A stretch of DNA of 64,000 nt from a virus. Shown piece by piece: positions 23,301-31,332 of the stretch. Both the position numbers and the translations under genes were made by a program. The notes under the pieces were generated by a model, which was not told the origin of the DNA, ran no database searches, and worked only from the letters and a program-made list of their open reading frames with translations. The stretch's first letter is position 1, and each line of letters begins with the position of its first letter. The DNA is taken from positions 1 through 64,000 of IMG/VR virus record IMGVR_UViG_3300025785_000009. One strand, 5' to 3'.

Positions 23301-23817
23301 ATTACTGTTAAATTCTAATTACGAGCCAATTAGCATTTTACCTTTAAGCGTAATCAATTGGCAACACGCAATCAAACTCATGTATTTGGGACGAGTCCAC
23401 GTGCTGGAAACCTATCCAGATTGGATAATCCACAGCGAACGTCTTGCAATCAATGTGCCCAGTATCTGCGTGACCCGGGACTATTTTCACTATAAAAAAT
23501 CAGTTAAGTTTAGTCGTTATAACTTGTATATGCGCGACCTGTTCAAGTGTCAGTACTGCGATGATGTGTTTGATTATGAAGAACTGACCATTGATCACGT
23601 GATTCCACGTAGTGCAGGTGGCAAAACAGTATGGGAAAATTGTGTTACTAGCTGTAAAGCCTGTAACCACGCCAAAGGTAGCCGGTTGATCAAACCCAGA
23701 ATGAAACCGTATCGTCCCGACTACTATAGCTTGGTGGGAAAATGGAAACAGATGCCGTTCAGTGTCAAACAAGAATCCTGGTATCAGTATCTGGGACGAG
23801 AAAAGATAGCTGCTTAG
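23290..23817 (+). CDS. HNH endonuclease
   Basis: 175 residues. Zinc ribbon CQYC (C87, C90) and CKAC (C122, C125) surround the betabetaalpha-metal motif DHVIP (102-106) ... WENCVTSC ... CNHAKG. This is the free-standing HNH type found near phage terminases and in cyanobacteria; in other phages, terminase-adjacent HNH proteins help cut concatemers. Homing is the alternative. It is the only rightward gene in the region and overlaps both neighbours by a few bases (11 nt with gp17, 4 nt with the oxygenase). Confidence 0.88.
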   Translation: MSDTLLLNSNYEPISILPLSVINWQHAIKLMYLGRVHVLETYPDWIIHSERLAINVPSICVTRDYFHYKKSVKFSRYNLYMRDLFKCQYCDDVFDYEELTIDHVIPRSAGGKTVWENCVTSCKACNHAKGSRLIKPRMKPYRPDYYSLVGKWKQMPFSVKQESWYQYLGREKIAA

Positions 23818-24596
23818 TCAAACACAGGTTTCTTACGAGCCCTAAATGCAATTTTCCAATTGGGTACTTGATCAATTGAAGTGCAAGGTGGCTTGGTATT
23901 GTGTAAAGCACGACCATCCTGTACTATTACTCGGCCTGGAACTGGACTGACAATACGTCCTTGATCAGGCCAGCCAATATTGAATCCTCTGCGTTGTCCG
24001 TGTACACCAACATTGAATTGTTGATGATCTCCTGTGAGTCCTTCAGGGTCCTCGGGGAAATACACAATTTCTGCACCCCACCTAGGATACCAAACTGGAT
24101 TGGCCACGTACAAAATTGTTGCAGTTGAATCATCGTTGAGGTCCGGAGTATCTCTATGCGGTCCCCAAGAGCCCGAATTTGCTTGTCCATACAAACCGTT
24201 GACATAGCAGCGCCAGCCTTCGGTTTTGCGTTCAGCTGAATACTCTTCGTCAAACATATCTTCTGGGTACCCGGTCAATTCCCAAACATCACCTAGACCT
24301 TTGTTGATCATTTTCCACAGGTTAGCAATCAGCGGATGATTTTCTGCTAGGTCGGATTCTTCAATGCCCAAACAGCATCTATGAAAACTGGTACAGGTCG
24401 GAAATGTAGGAGTTGTAGTGAGCCAAGGCTTGCCCTGGTTTGGATAGTATCTGTCTAGTTTGGCCGGTATTTCTGGAACGGCGTCCCACTGCACGTGCCA
24501 TTTTTGTCGTGCAAGGTAATCCCAAATCAGTGTTTGTGCCGAGCTTGGAACCAGATTGTCGTAGACATCAATTTGATATAGATTGTTTTTGAGCAT
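23814..24596 (-). CDS. 2OG-Fe(II) oxygenase
   Basis: 260 residues with the prolyl-4-hydroxylase-like signature: HxD at H147/D149 (WGPHRDTPD), distal H232 (GRALHNTKP) and R252 (IAFRAR) for 2-oxoglutarate. Iron-dependent hydroxylation of a protein or other substrate is expected. An AGTAAATA element lies 22 nt upstream of the start, so it is probably late and could act on virion proteins. It converges with the HNH gene. Confidence 0.85.
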   Translation of the reverse strand: MLKNNLYQIDVYDNLVPSSAQTLIWDYLARQKWHVQWDAVPEIPAKLDRYYPNQGKPWLTTTPTFPTCTSFHRCCLGIEESDLAENHPLIANLWKMINKGLGDVWELTGYPEDMFDEEYSAERKTEGWRCYVNGLYGQANSGSWGPHRDTPDLNDDSTATILYVANPVWYPRWGAEIVYFPEDPEGLTGDHQQFNVGVHGQRRGFNIGWPDQGRIVSPVPGRVIVQDGRALHNTKPPCTSIDQVPNWKIAFRARKKPVFD

Positions 24597-24618
24597 AGAT
24601 ATAGTTGTGTGTTACAAC

Positions 24619-24626
24619 TATTTACT
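24619..24626 (-). promoter_or_regulatory. Late-promoter-like AGTAAATA (oxygenase)
   Basis: Octamer 22 nt before the ATG at 24596, with TTGTAACACACAA between (inverted repeat). Confidence 0.4.
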
Positions 24627-24630
24627 CGAC

Positions 24631-25026
24631 TTATTGTTCGCCGGGCAATTTCTTTTGTCGATACTGCGGATGTTCTTTGAGATAGCGTTCCACGTGATCA
24701 CGCAAGCTACCATTCAAGAATGGTTTGGTAAAGTTGATGATGAACCAAAGATCGGTGCCAGGCTTGGCATTGTATTCGGCTTCTAGTTGTCTACGATCGT
24801 TGGCAGTATAACTGATGTTGCTGCCAACCGGACTTTGAATTCCTGTTTCCGCAGCCTGAGGTACTGTGTTTTGCCCAGTGTATACCCCAGCTTCGGCTTC
24901 AAGCAGTCCAGTGATACCGGCCAATCGTTTTAGTTCGTTTAAATCATGACTATCCATAACTGCGTCAGCATCGCCGGTTTCACCTTGATGTACAAAGTGT
25001 TCGCTAGTTATACGATACTGTTTCAT
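24631..25026 (-). CDS. Hypothetical protein (131 aa) with LKRLAG motif
   Basis: 131 residues. Residues 29-37 read LNELKRLAG, nearly identical to the C-terminus of gp22. The C-terminal half (LWFIINFTKPFLNGSLRDHVERYLKEHP) looks globular. Start and upstream stop share ATGA, so it is coupled to the 134-aa gene. A virion or prohead association is suggested by the shared motif and late location, not proven. Confidence 0.6.
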   Translation of the reverse strand: MKQYRITSEHFVHQGETGDADAVMDSHDLNELKRLAGITGLLEAEAGVYTGQNTVPQAAETGIQSPVGSNISYTANDRRQLEAEYNAKPGTDLWFIINFTKPFLNGSLRDHVERYLKEHPQYRQKKLPGEQ

Positions 25027-25427
25027 TTTTTCTTTTTGAGAACAATGGCGCCAACGCGACGAGTTGGGCTAACTTTGTGTACCGAATCTGTTTCGGTAGA
25101 ACCATCGGGTGTAAGTTTGATATGGTTAGTGGCTTCGGGACCAAACGCTTTTGAAGCTTGATCTAAAATACGCTTTTCGCCTTCTGAGTAAGCCGATGTA
25201 ATCAATGACTGACCGTTGGGACCATCCTTGACTGGCTCGTGTTCGTACTTGCCATCGGGTGCACCTGCGCCGCCAAGAAACAACGCACCAAATCGCCAAG
25301 GGTGATATGGATCTGAGTTGTTTAAATTTGTATGGCTTCTTAACCCCGGAGTAGCAGACTGGTGGCTATCGGGTAACCCGTCATTATTTTTGTCTTCGCT
25401 TTCGGTGATAATTTCGTTAATCTTCAT
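25023..25427 (-). CDS. Hypothetical protein (134 aa)
   Basis: 134 residues, hydrophilic, starting MKINEIITESEDKNNDGLPD, which includes an EF-hand-like DKNNDGLPD loop. The C-terminus is basic (KKKK). CATAAATA ends 5 nt before the ATG and there is no Shine-Dalgarno, so late and leaderless expression is predicted. It is unrecognised; an internal virion protein is possible. Confidence 0.6.
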   Translation of the reverse strand: MKINEIITESEDKNNDGLPDSHQSATPGLRSHTNLNNSDPYHPWRFGALFLGGAGAPDGKYEHEPVKDGPNGQSLITSAYSEGEKRILDQASKAFGPEATNHIKLTPDGSTETDSVHKVSPTRRVGAIVLKKKK

Positions 25428-25432
25428 ACAAG

Positions 25433-25440
25433 TATTTATG
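25433..25440 (-). promoter_or_regulatory. Late promoter CATAAATA 5 nt before the ATG at 25427
   Basis: Strong match to the T4 late element followed by C; the predicted +1 is the A of the start codon. Confidence 0.65.
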
Positions 25441-25445
25441 CTGGA

Positions 25446-25519
25446 TGGAGCAGTCGGGCAGGCTTCGAACCTTCTTCTCAGCTGGGAAGCTGTGTTTTAC
25501 CGGGTTAAACTACGACTGC
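25446..25519 (-). tRNA. Degenerate tRNA-Gly-like gene
   Basis: 74 nt with a perfect acceptor GCAGTCG/CGACTGC, encoded CCA, D-arm GTTT/AAAC and a TTCGAAG T-loop. The anticodon arm, however, is CAGC-TTCCCA-GCTG with a 6-nt loop (or 5 bp with a 4-nt loop), the D-loop has 9 nt, and an extra base lies between T-stem and acceptor. If decoded it would read CCC or TCC (Gly). It may be a decayed or repurposed tRNA. It stands alone, 16 kb from the main tRNA group. Confidence 0.55.
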
Positions 25520-26805
25520 AAAGAGTGGAACAAACTGGGTCGACCGTTGAGTTTGCGATTGAAATAGTTGGCAATGGCCTGATGTGTGTGCGGGCCAATA
25601 CTGCTGTACACTCCGTATTCAACAAAATCAAACGGTACTTTTTTATCTTCTCGATTGATGTACAAATCGTAGTAGTCCACATCGTGTCGAGCGCAAATGT
25701 TTTCCATCAACAGGCGATTTTTGTGAAAATTATAGTTGTTGCTTTGCCAATCAATATGATCCCACCAGTCCGCATACGGCAAATTGTAGTTGCGATGTGT
25801 GTGTACCCCGCCTTTGTATCGCTTGCTCACAAATTCTCGTAAACTCATTGACGGATAATGTATCAGTACTGCATCAACAGTATTGCCCAAGGCCTGTATG
25901 GTTTGTGCAACTATGCGAGCCAGTCCATCAATACTGATTCCCGGTACACTGAGATTTAACACCGTGGCATCTGTATCCAACAAGCTGGGCCATATTTTGT
26001 CGTGCTCAACACCAATACCAAATGTGTCGCTGTCGCCCAGACATAACACAGTTCTTTTTTCTAACAGTTCTTCTAGCACATAATCAAACTGTGAACGATA
26101 CCCAAGATTGTTATAATGGTATTCGGTTGAATCGCCATTGAAAAATCCCACACTACTGGCCTTTATAATAGGAGCTGGATTTTGTATACGTGCTGGCACT
26201 GACCAAGCTGTGGGTATTTCCGCATCAAAATACAAATTGCGTAGTCGATCTTTGCCAAGATAGTATTCAATATTTTGATCCAGGTCCATCCCAGGCTTGG
26301 TTGGCTCTGCTGGCACATAGGTCAATGTTTTTCTAAAAGTAATGGTTTTGGCCAAATTACCAACCACTGTTTTTTCAGTTTCTTGCACGTGAGTACGTAC
26401 TGCGGTGTGAGCCAATTGTTTATTTCGTAACGGAAGATTATGCCAGGTATCTGTTGTTTCAAATTCTGTACCGACTACTATTTGTCGTTTTGGCAACACA
26501 TAGGCATCAACTGTTTGTTGATGTATTAACTCAGGTCTCATTATCAGCGCAATAGAATCGCTATCGCCGAGCGTACAGGTAATGTCAAACAATAGTTCTG
26601 AGTCAAACAGGAGGTCCTCGGGCATTTCAATATCCAGGTGCCCGGCAACAGTTTGATTATTCCACGTGCCCGCTGGTAGGTCAGCAAACTCAACTGTTTG
26701 AGCGATGTCAAGTTGAGTTTCGGTAATTGTAACAGTACCGGTAGCAGTTTTATCTAGTCCAAAATCAGAAATTACACAGAATGGAAATCTGTAGCGAATA
26801 GTCAT
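25510..26805 (-). CDS. SGNH/GDSL hydrolase-like protein
   Basis: 431 residues. The N-terminal half (to about 200) is beta-rich and unassigned. VLCLGDSDTFGIG (GDS at 257-259) is block I of SGNH hydrolases, preceded by FNGDSTEYHYNNLGYRS as in many phage and exopolysaccharide-linked SGNH proteins. IGPHTHQAIANYF near the C-terminus fits the catalytic His block. It could deacetylate glycans during adsorption. TATAAATA ends 7 nt before the ATG with no Shine-Dalgarno. The stop TAG lies inside the degenerate tRNA. Confidence 0.72.
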   Translation of the reverse strand: MTIRYRFPFCVISDFGLDKTATGTVTITETQLDIAQTVEFADLPAGTWNNQTVAGHLDIEMPEDLLFDSELLFDITCTLGDSDSIALIMRPELIHQQTVDAYVLPKRQIVVGTEFETTDTWHNLPLRNKQLAHTAVRTHVQETEKTVVGNLAKTITFRKTLTYVPAEPTKPGMDLDQNIEYYLGKDRLRNLYFDAEIPTAWSVPARIQNPAPIIKASSVGFFNGDSTEYHYNNLGYRSQFDYVLEELLEKRTVLCLGDSDTFGIGVEHDKIWPSLLDTDATVLNLSVPGISIDGLARIVAQTIQALGNTVDAVLIHYPSMSLREFVSKRYKGGVHTHRNYNLPYADWWDHIDWQSNNYNFHKNRLLMENICARHDVDYYDLYINREDKKVPFDFVEYGVYSSIGPHTHQAIANYFNRKLNGRPSLFHSLQS

Positions 26806-26812
26806 TGTCGAA

Positions 26813-26820
26813 TATTTATA
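26813..26820 (-). promoter_or_regulatory. Perfect late promoter TATAAATA 7 nt before the ATG at 26805
   Basis: Predicted +1 lies one or two bases upstream of the start codon of the SGNH gene. Confidence 0.7.
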
Positions 26821-26841
26821 GGTGAGAAATAGACAGCCATT

Positions 26842-26864
26842 AAAAAAGGCACCTAAGTGCCTTT
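26842..26864 (-). terminator. Intrinsic terminator after the AT-hook protein gene
   Basis: Minus-strand AAAGGCAC-TTAG-GTGCCTTT followed by more T residues. It ends 5 nt after the stop at 26869 and lies upstream of the SGNH promoter. Confidence 0.85.
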
Positions 26865-26868
26865 CTTA

Positions 26869-29022
26869 TTACTTGCTTGATTTTTTAATGCTTTCGTATT
26901 CGGCAGCCAACTGCGATTCCAGTGTTGGCGTAGTTGTCAACGGATTGGCAGCTTTGTTTGCTGTGTGTGGATCTTGACGCTTTTGACGATTCAAATCATC
27001 ACCTTGTGTGGTAATTGCTTTGATACTACCGTACTTTGGTTTTGGTTTGTTGGCGTGTTCTTCTTTGTCCTCATCAGCATTGTCAACTGTGGTATCACCG
27101 TATTCACTTTCTTTTACAGGATACTCTTTGCCATCAACATCAAATGTATCTTTGTGTTGTGCTCTAGCTTTGGCCAATTCACCCGAGAACTCGTTACCTT
27201 CAAATTCTGGTTGTGGATCTTCTGTCACTTCATCTGTATTGAACAACTGACCAAAAGCGTTGAATGAGTCTTTGCCAGATTTTTCTGCTTTTGCATCTTG
27301 TTGCTTGATGTATTCGCCGCGGCTAACTTCGCCTAAACCAGCCAACTTGGCCAATTCATCCAATTCTGTTTTTAGAGAATCTGGGTGTGGCTGGCCGTGA
27401 GCACGTTGATGATAATCAAATTCTGCTTTGCGATCTTTGTTAACAATGTCTTGACGTGACAATGGTGCTTGGCCTTGAGCTTTACGCATAAATGCTGGAA
27501 TTTCGTAGTCGCGTGGATTGGTAGGGTCAATGGTTTCGTCCATCTCTGCATTGGCAGGATCGCTACCGTAGGCTTTGTCGCCCAGCTCAAGATCTAAACG
27601 ATCACTGATCCACTCGTATGGGTCTCCATCACGTGCTTTGGCTGTACCGTAAGGAATTTCGCCACGTTCAAAATAATAATCAAACAATGCGTGATATAGA
27701 TCTTCATCCAACTCGCCACCTTGTTCAAAAGATTTAACTTCGTGTTTGAAACGATTTAAAATATGATCAAGTGTTTCACCTGATTCATCAATGATGCGAC
27801 CTTCACTTAGTTCTTGCAAGAAGCTGTCAGCCAATTGATTCATGCTTTCGGCAACTGATGCTCGTTTGTGTGCGTCTTTTTTAACGCGACCAAACGGATC
27901 GTGCGATTTGAATGATGACTTACTGTCGCTGCTGTCGCTTTTTTCTTTCTTGGGACGGCCACGACCTTTTTTCTCTGCATTAGGATCGCGACGTGGATTC
28001 TTTGTAGTAGCCTTGCGTGGACGACCTTTTTTAGGACCGTGATCTTTTTCACCGTCTTCTTTGTCGTCTTCGTCTTCTAGGTCATCACTTGGATATCCTG
28101 GAAAATCAGTCTTGGTATGCTTGATACCAGTAGCAGTTTTTTCTGTCTTGCCTTCGTTGTACTGATCGTGCTTGTTACGAATTGTATCTAGTTCTTCTTC
28201 GCTAGCTCCTTCACGACCGGCTTTGGCTAGGGCTTCCATACCTTTTTTACCATACTTCTCGTAGCCTTTGGCTGCACGGCTCATATCTTCGTTGGTATGC
28301 TCGCAACCGCATTCGCTTTCATACATACCACATTCGTTGCAAGTGGCTTCACCAACAATAGTATGAACCGACCCTTGTAATAATTTGCCACCAATGCGAA
28401 CGCCCTTGTCTGCGTATGCTTTGGCATCTGCTTCATTGTCAAAAGTTTTTACCGGTTTACCATCGTTGTGTCCAACAACACAAACTCCATATTTTGCAGG
28501 ACGGCCCATGTATTCGCCTTCATTGGTTGGGCACTCGCATGGATCGCAATCGCACTTGGTACAATGATCATCTTCGTTTGTTCTAACCGGTGTTACACCT
28601 TTGGTCATGGCGTTATAACCGCCGTGAGCAAGTTTGCCTGACGGTTCTGTAGTTTTGTTAAAAGGTAGTTTGCTACCAGCGGCACGTGCAGACTTGGCCA
28701 TTGCGGCTGTGGCATCACGATGCGCCTGTGCTTCTGGGCTACCATCTTTTGCAACGTGTTTCATGTGCGAGTAGTGGCCAATTGGTCCTTTTGTATTACC
28801 TGCAACACGAACTGCTTCGTTGGTATTGCTTTCGGCAAATTGTCGAGTCAAACGTTGCTCTGTTGAGCTAACATCACGAAGGCCTTTAAGTATACTACCT
28901 TGACTTTCTACACTTTCGTAAATTGTTTTAGGTGCTGGTGCTGCTGGCTTGTCCTTGGATTCTAGTTTTTCTAGTTTGCCTAGGATGCTGTAGATATTGT
29001 CGTGTGGATGATTCTTGCTCAT
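26869..29022 (-). CDS. Large disordered protein with AT-hooks and cysteine clusters
   Basis: 717 residues from the ATG at 29022, chosen over the frame start at 29142 because of an AAAGG Shine-Dalgarno and a 4-nt gap to the upstream gene. Very hydrophilic. Two cysteine clusters (CTKCDCDPCEC at 154-164; CNECGMYESECGC at 228-240) could bind zinc. KKGRPRK (331-337) and KGRGRPKKE (352-360) are AT-hook cores for minor-groove DNA binding. LDELAKLAGLGEV occurs near residue 600. I do not know its function; an internal head protein bound to packaged DNA would fit the late location. Confidence 0.7.
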   Translation of the reverse strand: MSKNHPHDNIYSILGKLEKLESKDKPAAPAPKTIYESVESQGSILKGLRDVSSTEQRLTRQFAESNTNEAVRVAGNTKGPIGHYSHMKHVAKDGSPEAQAHRDATAAMAKSARAAGSKLPFNKTTEPSGKLAHGGYNAMTKGVTPVRTNEDDHCTKCDCDPCECPTNEGEYMGRPAKYGVCVVGHNDGKPVKTFDNEADAKAYADKGVRIGGKLLQGSVHTIVGEATCNECGMYESECGCEHTNEDMSRAAKGYEKYGKKGMEALAKAGREGASEEELDTIRNKHDQYNEGKTEKTATGIKHTKTDFPGYPSDDLEDEDDKEDGEKDHGPKKGRPRKATTKNPRRDPNAEKKGRGRPKKEKSDSSDSKSSFKSHDPFGRVKKDAHKRASVAESMNQLADSFLQELSEGRIIDESGETLDHILNRFKHEVKSFEQGGELDEDLYHALFDYYFERGEIPYGTAKARDGDPYEWISDRLDLELGDKAYGSDPANAEMDETIDPTNPRDYEIPAFMRKAQGQAPLSRQDIVNKDRKAEFDYHQRAHGQPHPDSLKTELDELAKLAGLGEVSRGEYIKQQDAKAEKSGKDSFNAFGQLFNTDEVTEDPQPEFEGNEFSGELAKARAQHKDTFDVDGKEYPVKESEYGDTTVDNADEDKEEHANKPKPKYGSIKAITTQGDDLNRQKRQDPHTANKAANPLTTTPTLESQLAAEYESIKKSSK

Positions 29023-29026
29023 AGTA

Positions 29027-29614
29027 TTAACCTTTAGTTGGGTCTGAAATCTTGTTTTGGCTTGTCCCAACTGGGCTAGCTTTGCCTTCGGGCGAGTCAA
29101 CGTTGAATTTGGCTTTTTCTTTGCCGCCTTCGGCAAATTCAAATTTACGTGATTCTAATTCTTTCATTAAACTACCGATACGACTTTGACCAGCTAGTTC
29201 TTGTGCGTTAGGTGCATCTTTTAATTCTGTTTCGTCTAGTAAGGCACCGGTATGATCTTTGCCATACGCTTCGGCTTCGTCTGTATCTACTGCTTCGCCC
29301 AAGGTACGCACAACAATCCAATCAGGATTCAATGCTGCACGTTCTTTTAGCGTTTGGCGAATTTGAGGAACTGTTACAGGATATGCTACTTTGATGTCAA
29401 ATGTCCAGCACTCACAAGGTCCCCATTGTGGAAATTCTCTGTGTTCCTGAATTGGCAAACTTTTTACAGCACTGATGCTTTCAAGTTGATAAGTTTCTAA
29501 CGCATTTTTAATGCGTTCCATAACTTCGCCCCTTGGGTTTACGGTCGCTAATTTAACGCGAAACTCGTAGGGTTTGTTTAATTCAGCAATGTAAGTTTGG
29601 AATGGTTTCATCAT
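29027..29614 (-). CDS. Hypothetical protein (195 aa)
   Basis: 195 residues. The first 110 form a compact domain (FRVKLATVNPRGEVMERIKNAL ... CECWTFDIKVAYPVTV); the rest is polar and probably disordered. There are two adjacent start codons (29614 and 29611), with AGGAT as Shine-Dalgarno and GCTAAATA further upstream. It is probably late and in the same transcript as the AT-hook protein. No family recognised. Confidence 0.6.
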   Translation of the reverse strand: MMKPFQTYIAELNKPYEFRVKLATVNPRGEVMERIKNALETYQLESISAVKSLPIQEHREFPQWGPCECWTFDIKVAYPVTVPQIRQTLKERAALNPDWIVVRTLGEAVDTDEAEAYGKDHTGALLDETELKDAPNAQELAGQSRIGSLMKELESRKFEFAEGGKEKAKFNVDSPEGKASPVGTSQNKISDPTKG

Positions 29615-29631
29615 AATAATCCTATATTCTA

Positions 29632-29639
29632 TATTTAGC
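29632..29639 (-). promoter_or_regulatory. Late-promoter-like GCTAAATA (195-aa gene)
   Basis: Variant late octamer 17 nt before the ATG at 29614, overlapping the stop codon of the terminase small subunit gene. Confidence 0.4.
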
Positions 29640-30138
29640 CTTTTTGATCTTTTTGTCCCAGGATCTGCTTTAGCAGTTCATTGCGATCAAGCACAATGCC
29701 TTGCCCTTCAATGGCTTCTTCACCTGGTTCTTTGGTGTCTTTTTTGATCTGATGATCCAACCGCGCTTTGGCCAGCTGTAGTTGTACCATCTTGAGTTTT
29801 TTGTCTAGTTTGGCTGTTTTGGCGGTGATAGCGTGTCCCAACATTACGCCAGCTGTTTGTAGTATAACTCCGCTAAATCTTGGTTCTACATTCATACCCA
29901 AATCAATGAGATCCTCGGCTTTGTCTTGTGCCAAACGTGCCAGTTCATCCAGCTCTTGATCCCCAGTTTCTAAATCACGTACTGTGGGCAAGGCTGCATC
30001 TATACGATCAATGGCACGATCTACTTCGGTAATTATTTCGCGATTTTCATTGACAAAACTGGTGCTGTCTGTGACAGCCGGATCTGTGGTGTTTTCTTGT
30101 GGTGTTAAATTAAACAGTTCTTCTAATTTTTTAGTCAT
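29635..30138 (-). CDS. gp16: Probable gp16 small terminase subunit
   Basis: 167 residues, all helical (T4 gp16: 164). The centre (LIDLGMNVEPRFSGVILQTAGVMLGHAITAKTAK then KLDKKLKMVQLQLAKARLD) follows the gp16 pattern of a coiled-coil oligomerisation core containing a methionine-rich helix. gp16 rings present concatemer DNA to gp17. It is unusually far from gp17 (over 6 kb). AGTAAATA ends 5 nt before the ATG, with no Shine-Dalgarno. Confidence 0.6.
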   Translation of the reverse strand: MTKKLEELFNLTPQENTTDPAVTDSTSFVNENREIITEVDRAIDRIDAALPTVRDLETGDQELDELARLAQDKAEDLIDLGMNVEPRFSGVILQTAGVMLGHAITAKTAKLDKKLKMVQLQLAKARLDHQIKKDTKEPGEEAIEGQGIVLDRNELLKQILGQKDQKG

Positions 30139-30143
30139 ACAAA

Positions 30144-30151
30144 TATTTACT
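30144..30151 (-). promoter_or_regulatory. Late promoter AGTAAATA 5 nt before the ATG at 30138
   Basis: Octamer at the spacing that puts +1 on the start codon; it fills the 13-nt gap between two genes. Confidence 0.55.
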
Positions 30152-30883
30152 CTATTTAACTACGTGATTTATTAATTGCTTGGCTAGATCTGTGCGTTCT
30201 TCATAACTGTTCATACCCAGTATAGAAATGGTATACTTTTTGTTGTGCCGTTCAACCAGCATAGACATAGAATAACCCGACTCAACGCTGAGACCAGTTT
30301 TACAAAGTTTGATTGATGTTCCAAACATATCCAAAAGCTGTCGGTTGACGTTTTCCATATAGGTTTCACGCACCGTGGTTTTGACAATGTTGTTGAGTTC
30401 TACTAGATAACTGTATTGGCCAGCAGCCAACATTATTTTTGTAAGATCATTTGGTGTAGACACATTGTCAGGAAAGCATCCGTGAGGCTCATTGAAAAAT
30501 GTGTCAAGCGCACCCAACTGTTTGACTTTGGTGTTCATATCTGCCACACATTGTTCGTAGCCCGTTGAGTAGTTGGCGGCCAAAGTTTCTGCCGCTCCGT
30601 TGTCGCTGGTAACCAAGGCGGCTGTCAGCAATTCGCGTCTGGTATATTCGGCTTCGGGCAATTGAAATGCTGTCCTGTCGTATTGTTTGTCGATTAGGGG
30701 TCGTGTGGATCTATTTTTATAGGCTACTACAGCATCCAGGTCCTGCTGGTCATCGAGTACCACCATTGCTGTAACCAATTTGGTTATGCTGGCAATTGAG
30801 CGTTGTATATCGCTGTTGGTTTTTAACAATATTTTGTTGTCGGTGGCGTTGTATACCAGTATACTGGGCTTTGAAATTGACAT
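30152..30883 (-). CDS. S11-family D-Ala-D-Ala carboxypeptidase/endopeptidase
   Basis: 243 residues carrying all three penicillin-binding motifs: SxxK as SITK (32-35), SxN as SDN (93-95) and KTG (195-197). Families such as PBP5, PBP7 and PdcA trim or cleave peptidoglycan peptides. There is no signal peptide and no C-terminal membrane anchor, unlike cellular enzymes, so it probably reaches the wall through holin pores or as a virion part. It could be the lysin or an entry enzyme. AATAAATA ends 5 nt before the ATG without Shine-Dalgarno, which indicates late expression. Confidence 0.88.
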   Translation of the reverse strand: MSISKPSILVYNATDNKILLKTNSDIQRSIASITKLVTAMVVLDDQQDLDAVVAYKNRSTRPLIDKQYDRTAFQLPEAEYTRRELLTAALVTSDNGAAETLAANYSTGYEQCVADMNTKVKQLGALDTFFNEPHGCFPDNVSTPNDLTKIMLAAGQYSYLVELNNIVKTTVRETYMENVNRQLLDMFGTSIKLCKTGLSVESGYSMSMLVERHNKKYTISILGMNSYEERTDLAKQLINHVVK

Positions 30884-30888
30884 AGCAA

Positions 30889-30896
30889 TATTTATT
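30889..30896 (-). promoter_or_regulatory. Late promoter AATAAATA 5 nt before the ATG at 30883
   Basis: Octamer in the 17-nt gap between gp4 and the S11 peptidase; predicted +1 on the ATG. Confidence 0.55.
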
Positions 30897-30900
30897 CTTG

Positions 30901-31332
30901 CTATTTCTTGCCTTGATGGAAAATCTGATCTTCAGTAACTACCCGAAATGTCAGCCCGTGCGCTTTGCACCAGGCTTGAGCAGCTTGCCATTTGGCCATA
31001 TTGAGTACAGCGGCCGCTTGATCACGGATATTTTTGGCACCTTCTAGTGTGGTTTCTTTTTTGGGTTTGACCTCAACTACCTCGGCACGTTGATTGCCGG
31101 TGGCATCTTGATAGGTAATTAAAAAATCCGGAACGTAGATAGTATTTTTGCCAGTCAAAGGATTACGATAGTTGATGTGTACTGCTTCGCTAGCCCATTG
31201 CAGTATGCTGGGATTGTTGTCACAGAACTGCATAAACACATACTCCCAGCTTGACCGATAGGTGGGTTGTTTGTTTCCCACATACTTGGCTGGATTTATT
31301 AATTGGTATTTGCCTTGTGCGTACTTGCTCAT
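30901..31332 (-). CDS. gp4: gp4 head completion protein
   Basis: 143 residues (T4: 150). YRSSWEYVFMQFCDNNPSIL, NYRNPLTGK, YVPDFLITY and VEVKPKKET align by eye with T4 gp4 (YRSSWERAFM...DFYV...VEVKPHKQT). The D/E-V-K pattern suggests a PD-(D/E)XK nuclease fold. It finishes packaged heads before tail joining. The start overlaps the upstream gene by 4 nt. Confidence 0.88.
   Translation of the reverse strand: MSKYAQGKYQLINPAKYVGNKQPTYRSSWEYVFMQFCDNNPSILQWASEAVHINYRNPLTGKNTIYVPDFLITYQDATGNQRAEVVEVKPKKETTLEGAKNIRDQAAAVLNMAKWQAAQAWCKAHGLTFRVVTEDQIFHQGKK

Noticed and set aside
23290-23817. HNH gene as evidence for a group I intron in gp17
   Set aside because: gp17 motifs are continuous, the HNH gene is on the opposite strand, and no intron-like core is seen.
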